The notes under the pieces are model-generated. The model saw only the letters and a program-made list of their open reading frames with translations, was not told the DNA's origin and did no database searches. Shown here piece by piece: positions 4,788 to 5,898 of a stretch of DNA of 5,898 nt (within the stretch, counting starts at the first letter, position 1; each line of letters begins with the position of its first letter). A program made the translations under genes and the position numbers. This DNA comes from Campylobacteraceae bacterium. Its GTDB lineage: Bacteria; Campylobacterota; Campylobacteria; Campylobacterales; Sulfurovaceae. The stretch covers positions 1-5,898 of the forward strand of contig JALVEV010000006.1 of the NCBI GenBank assembly GCA_027030605.1, in the 5' to 3' direction.

Positions 4788-5450
4788 TTAAATTTTATGA
4801 CTATTTGGAAGCTGAATAATATCAGGATTAGGATGATAAATATTTTCACCATTCATACGAGGAATAGTTTTACCATTAAGTTCATCTAATACAGAGAGAA
4901 GTTTCTGTTCTGTTTCAAAAGAGAGATTACCTGAAGAGATATGAGCTAATATACGCTCTGCATACTCTTTTTTAGCCATCATCTCATTATAACGCTCCTC
5001 TTTCTCTAACTCAATTTGAGAGAGCTGTTTTTGATGTCGTAGATAGATATAGAGGAGTAAAAAGAGAAAAAGGGCAATCACAATTAATGTAGCATTATCT
5101 TTACTCTTCTCTTCGGATTTTGCTTTTACTTTTATGGCAGTTATTTCTTGATTGAGTTGATTATCTAACTGCTTTATACGTACTTTAGTCTGATTCTCTT
5201 TCTCTTTAATAGCTATTTTTTCATAGGTACGAAGTTGTTCTAATTTTTGTTGATTTTCTAAAGCAATAAGCTCTGCTTCATGACTATCATGTTGTCTACT
5301 AAAAGCTAACTCTTGTGTTACTTGAGCATTCATTTGAGGTTGTTCTATAATCTTTTTAAAGGCCTCTTTCGGTGTTTCACTTGTAGAAATAGCTGAAAAA
5401 ATGATATACCCTAACAATGCAGACATTACAACTAGTACAACCTCTCTCAC
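4788..5450 (-). CDS. Two-pass membrane protein with coiled coil (220 aa), function unknown
   Basis: I do not recognise this gene. From the chosen start, residues 4-21 (VVLVVMSALLGYIIFSAI) form a membrane segment. Residues of about 40-115 are a long charged, Gln/Glu/Lys-rich region predicted to be coiled coil. Residues 120-137 (LIVIALFLFLLLYIYL) are a second membrane segment followed by a basic RHQKQ. The tail of about 80 residues starts helical and ends with a Pro/Asn-rich stretch. By the positive-inside rule both ends are cytoplasmic and the coiled coil periplasmic. GTG 5450 is preferred because AAGGAG lies 5 nt upstream; the longer form from ATG 5495 has no ribosome binding site and would prepend an unlikely segment. 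It precedes oorD by 158 bp on the same strand, so the two are probably separate transcription units. A structural or scaffolding role is a guess from architecture only. Confidence 0.75.
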   Translation of the reverse strand: MREVVLVVMSALLGYIIFSAISTSETPKEAFKKIIEQPQMNAQVTQELAFSRQHDSHEAELIALENQQKLEQLRTYEKIAIKEKENQTKVRIKQLDNQLNQEITAIKVKAKSEEKSKDNATLIVIALFLFLLLYIYLRHQKQLSQIELEKEERYNEMMAKKEYAERILAHISSGNLSFETEQKLLSVLDELNGKTIPRMNGENIYHPNPDIIQLPNSHKI

Positions 5451-5488
5451 CTCAACTCCTTTTAAAAATAAATACCTATAAACAATAG

Positions 5489-5512
5489 ATAACATTATTA
5501 TATAACATTATT
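5489..5512. repeat. Tandem direct repeat of ATAACATTATT, 13-bp spacing, upstream of the 4788-5450 gene
   Basis: ATAACATTATT occurs at 5489-5499 and 5502-5512. The pair lies just downstream of the best -10 box (5521-5526), at roughly +1 to +24 of the predicted transcript. It overlaps a second TATAAT (minus strand, 5502-5497). Spacing near one helical turn would put both copies on a similar DNA face. The 10-bp core reappears inverted at 721-730 in another promoter region. Confidence 0.45.
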
Positions 5513-5520
5513 TCTTAAAA

Positions 5521-5529
5521 ATTATATCA
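5521..5529 (-). promoter_or_regulatory. Extended -10 promoter for the coiled-coil membrane protein gene
   Basis: On the minus strand the sequence reads GATGATATAATT, a perfect extended -10 (TGnTATAAT). A transcription start near 5514 would give a leader of about 64 nt to the GTG at 5450. There is no -35 hexamer, only A/T tracts upstream, as is usual in this phylum and tolerable with an extended -10. A second TATAAT at 5502-5497 is an alternative. Confidence 0.5.
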
Positions 5530-5588
5530 TCTTTTTTAGATTTTGTGCTTTTTAATTTCACGTTTGGAGTCATTTTAGAGAATTTACA

Positions 5589-5610
5589 AGATAAAGTACC
5601 ATTTTTATCT
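5589..5610 (-). terminator. AT-rich hairpin downstream of the transporter gene (weak terminator candidate)
   Basis: AGATAAA (5589-5595) and TTTATCT (5604-5610) are perfect 7-bp arms with an 8-nt loop, about 42 nt after the transporter stop. The stem is nearly all A/T and no T tract follows on the minus strand, so it may serve mRNA end protection rather than termination. Apart from this, 5530-5651 shows no gene or clear site. Confidence 0.25.
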
Positions 5611-5651
5611 AAATCTTATTATATTTTATACTTTTTCTGTTAATTCTCTTT

Positions 5652-5898
5652 CTAGCTTAATGAAGAGTATCTTTTACTATAAAATAGACTCAAAAGAGCT
5701 GGTAATAAAACTAAATCTAACAGCAACGCAATATTTAAAGCCACAACAGTTACAATAGCAAAATTAACATTAGGCACAAAACTACTCACTCCAAAGACAG
5801 AGAATGTAAAGCTTAGAATGAATGTCGTAAGTATCATCGCATTACCACTGTGGCTAATAACATAGTCAATACTCTCTTCAAAACTCATACTTTTAATA
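5652..5898 (-). CDS. RND/MMPL-type transporter, C-terminal end (5'-truncated by window)
   Basis: This is the last part of an inner-membrane protein of the RND superfamily (MMPL/HAE3-like branch), whose members move lipids, hydrophobic compounds or drugs using the proton gradient. The visible part contains the family's closing pattern: SIDYVISHSGNAMILTTFILSFTFSVFG (a helix after the conserved G-N-A-M-x-x-T-T), a turn with PNVNF, then a final membrane helix AIVTVVALNIALLLDLVLLPALL ending at the typical D-L-V-L-L-P-A-L-L motif, and a short basic tail. The frame stays open through the Met at 5888 to the window edge (I-K-S-M-S-F), so that Met is internal and most of the protein lies outside. The substrate cannot be told from this fragment. 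No link to the neighbouring genes is evident. Confidence 0.85.
   Translation of the reverse strand, partial: IKSMSFEESIDYVISHSGNAMILTTFILSFTFSVFGVSSFVPNVNFAIVTVVALNIALLLDLVLLPALLSLFYSKRYSSLS

Noticed and set aside
5451..5495. N-terminal extension of the coiled-coil membrane protein from ATG 5495
   Set aside because: No ribosome binding site, whereas GTG 5450 has AAGGAG at good spacing directly before the first membrane helix.
5652..5888. Reading the transporter fragment as a complete 78-aa gene starting at Met 5888
   Set aside because: The frame continues open to the window edge, there is no ribosome binding site before that Met, and the sequence is the end of a large RND-type protein.
1..5898. 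Search for CRISPR arrays, insertion sequences, tRNA/rRNA genes, toxin-antitoxin or other defence genes
   Set aside because: No regularly spaced repeats, transposase motifs, RNA gene signatures or defence domains were seen; repeats here are short and local to intergenic regions.

Overview
The window is AT-rich and laid out like a free-living, probably chemolithoautotrophic member of the Campylobacterota (Epsilonproteobacteria; Sulfurovum/Sulfurimonas-like). The evidence is a complete oorDABC operon for 2-oxoglutarate:acceptor oxidoreductase in the order typical of that group, a DUF2018-type protein (a family I know only from this phylum), and strong AGGAG-type ribosome binding sites with TATAAT -10 boxes and poorly conserved -35 boxes. 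The genus is inference from gene content.

Layout from left to right. Positions 1-296 (+) are the 3' end of an Fe-S (class I) fumarate hydratase beta subunit. It ends in a 10-bp perfect hairpin whose loop carries the stop codon, followed by a T-rich terminator-like hairpin. Converging on it is a 61-aa exported two-cysteine protein (315-500, -). An AT-rich divergent promoter region (501-762) separates that gene from a 171-aa protein resembling a degenerate Rossmann methyltransferase (763-1278, +). That gene converges on a small helical DUF2018-type gene (1301-1600, -), and the 22-bp gap between them is almost filled by a hairpin. A 129-bp spacer with a long imperfect inverted repeat follows, then oorC, oorB, oorA and oorD (1730-4629, all -, read from right to left). 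Upstream of oorD come a 158-bp leader/promoter region, a 220-aa protein with two membrane segments and a coiled coil (4788-5450, -), a 201-bp AT-rich promoter region, and the C-terminal end of an RND/MMPL-type transporter (5652 to the window edge, -).

How the genes work together: the four Oor subunits form one enzyme interconverting 2-oxoglutarate + CoA and succinyl-CoA + CO2 with a low-potential electron carrier. Spacings of -1, 1 and 11 nt, with ribosome binding sites inside the preceding gene or across its stop codon, suggest translationally coupled, stoichiometric synthesis. Fumarase and Oor are both steps of the oxidative or reductive TCA cycle, so two central-carbon loci lie close together here. 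The cycle's direction cannot be read from this window.

I found no mobile element, CRISPR array, tRNA, rRNA or defence system. The less explained parts are the small exported protein, the methyltransferase-like protein, the coiled-coil membrane protein, and several inverted or direct repeats in the intergenic regions. One 10-bp word is shared by the promoter regions of two unrelated genes.
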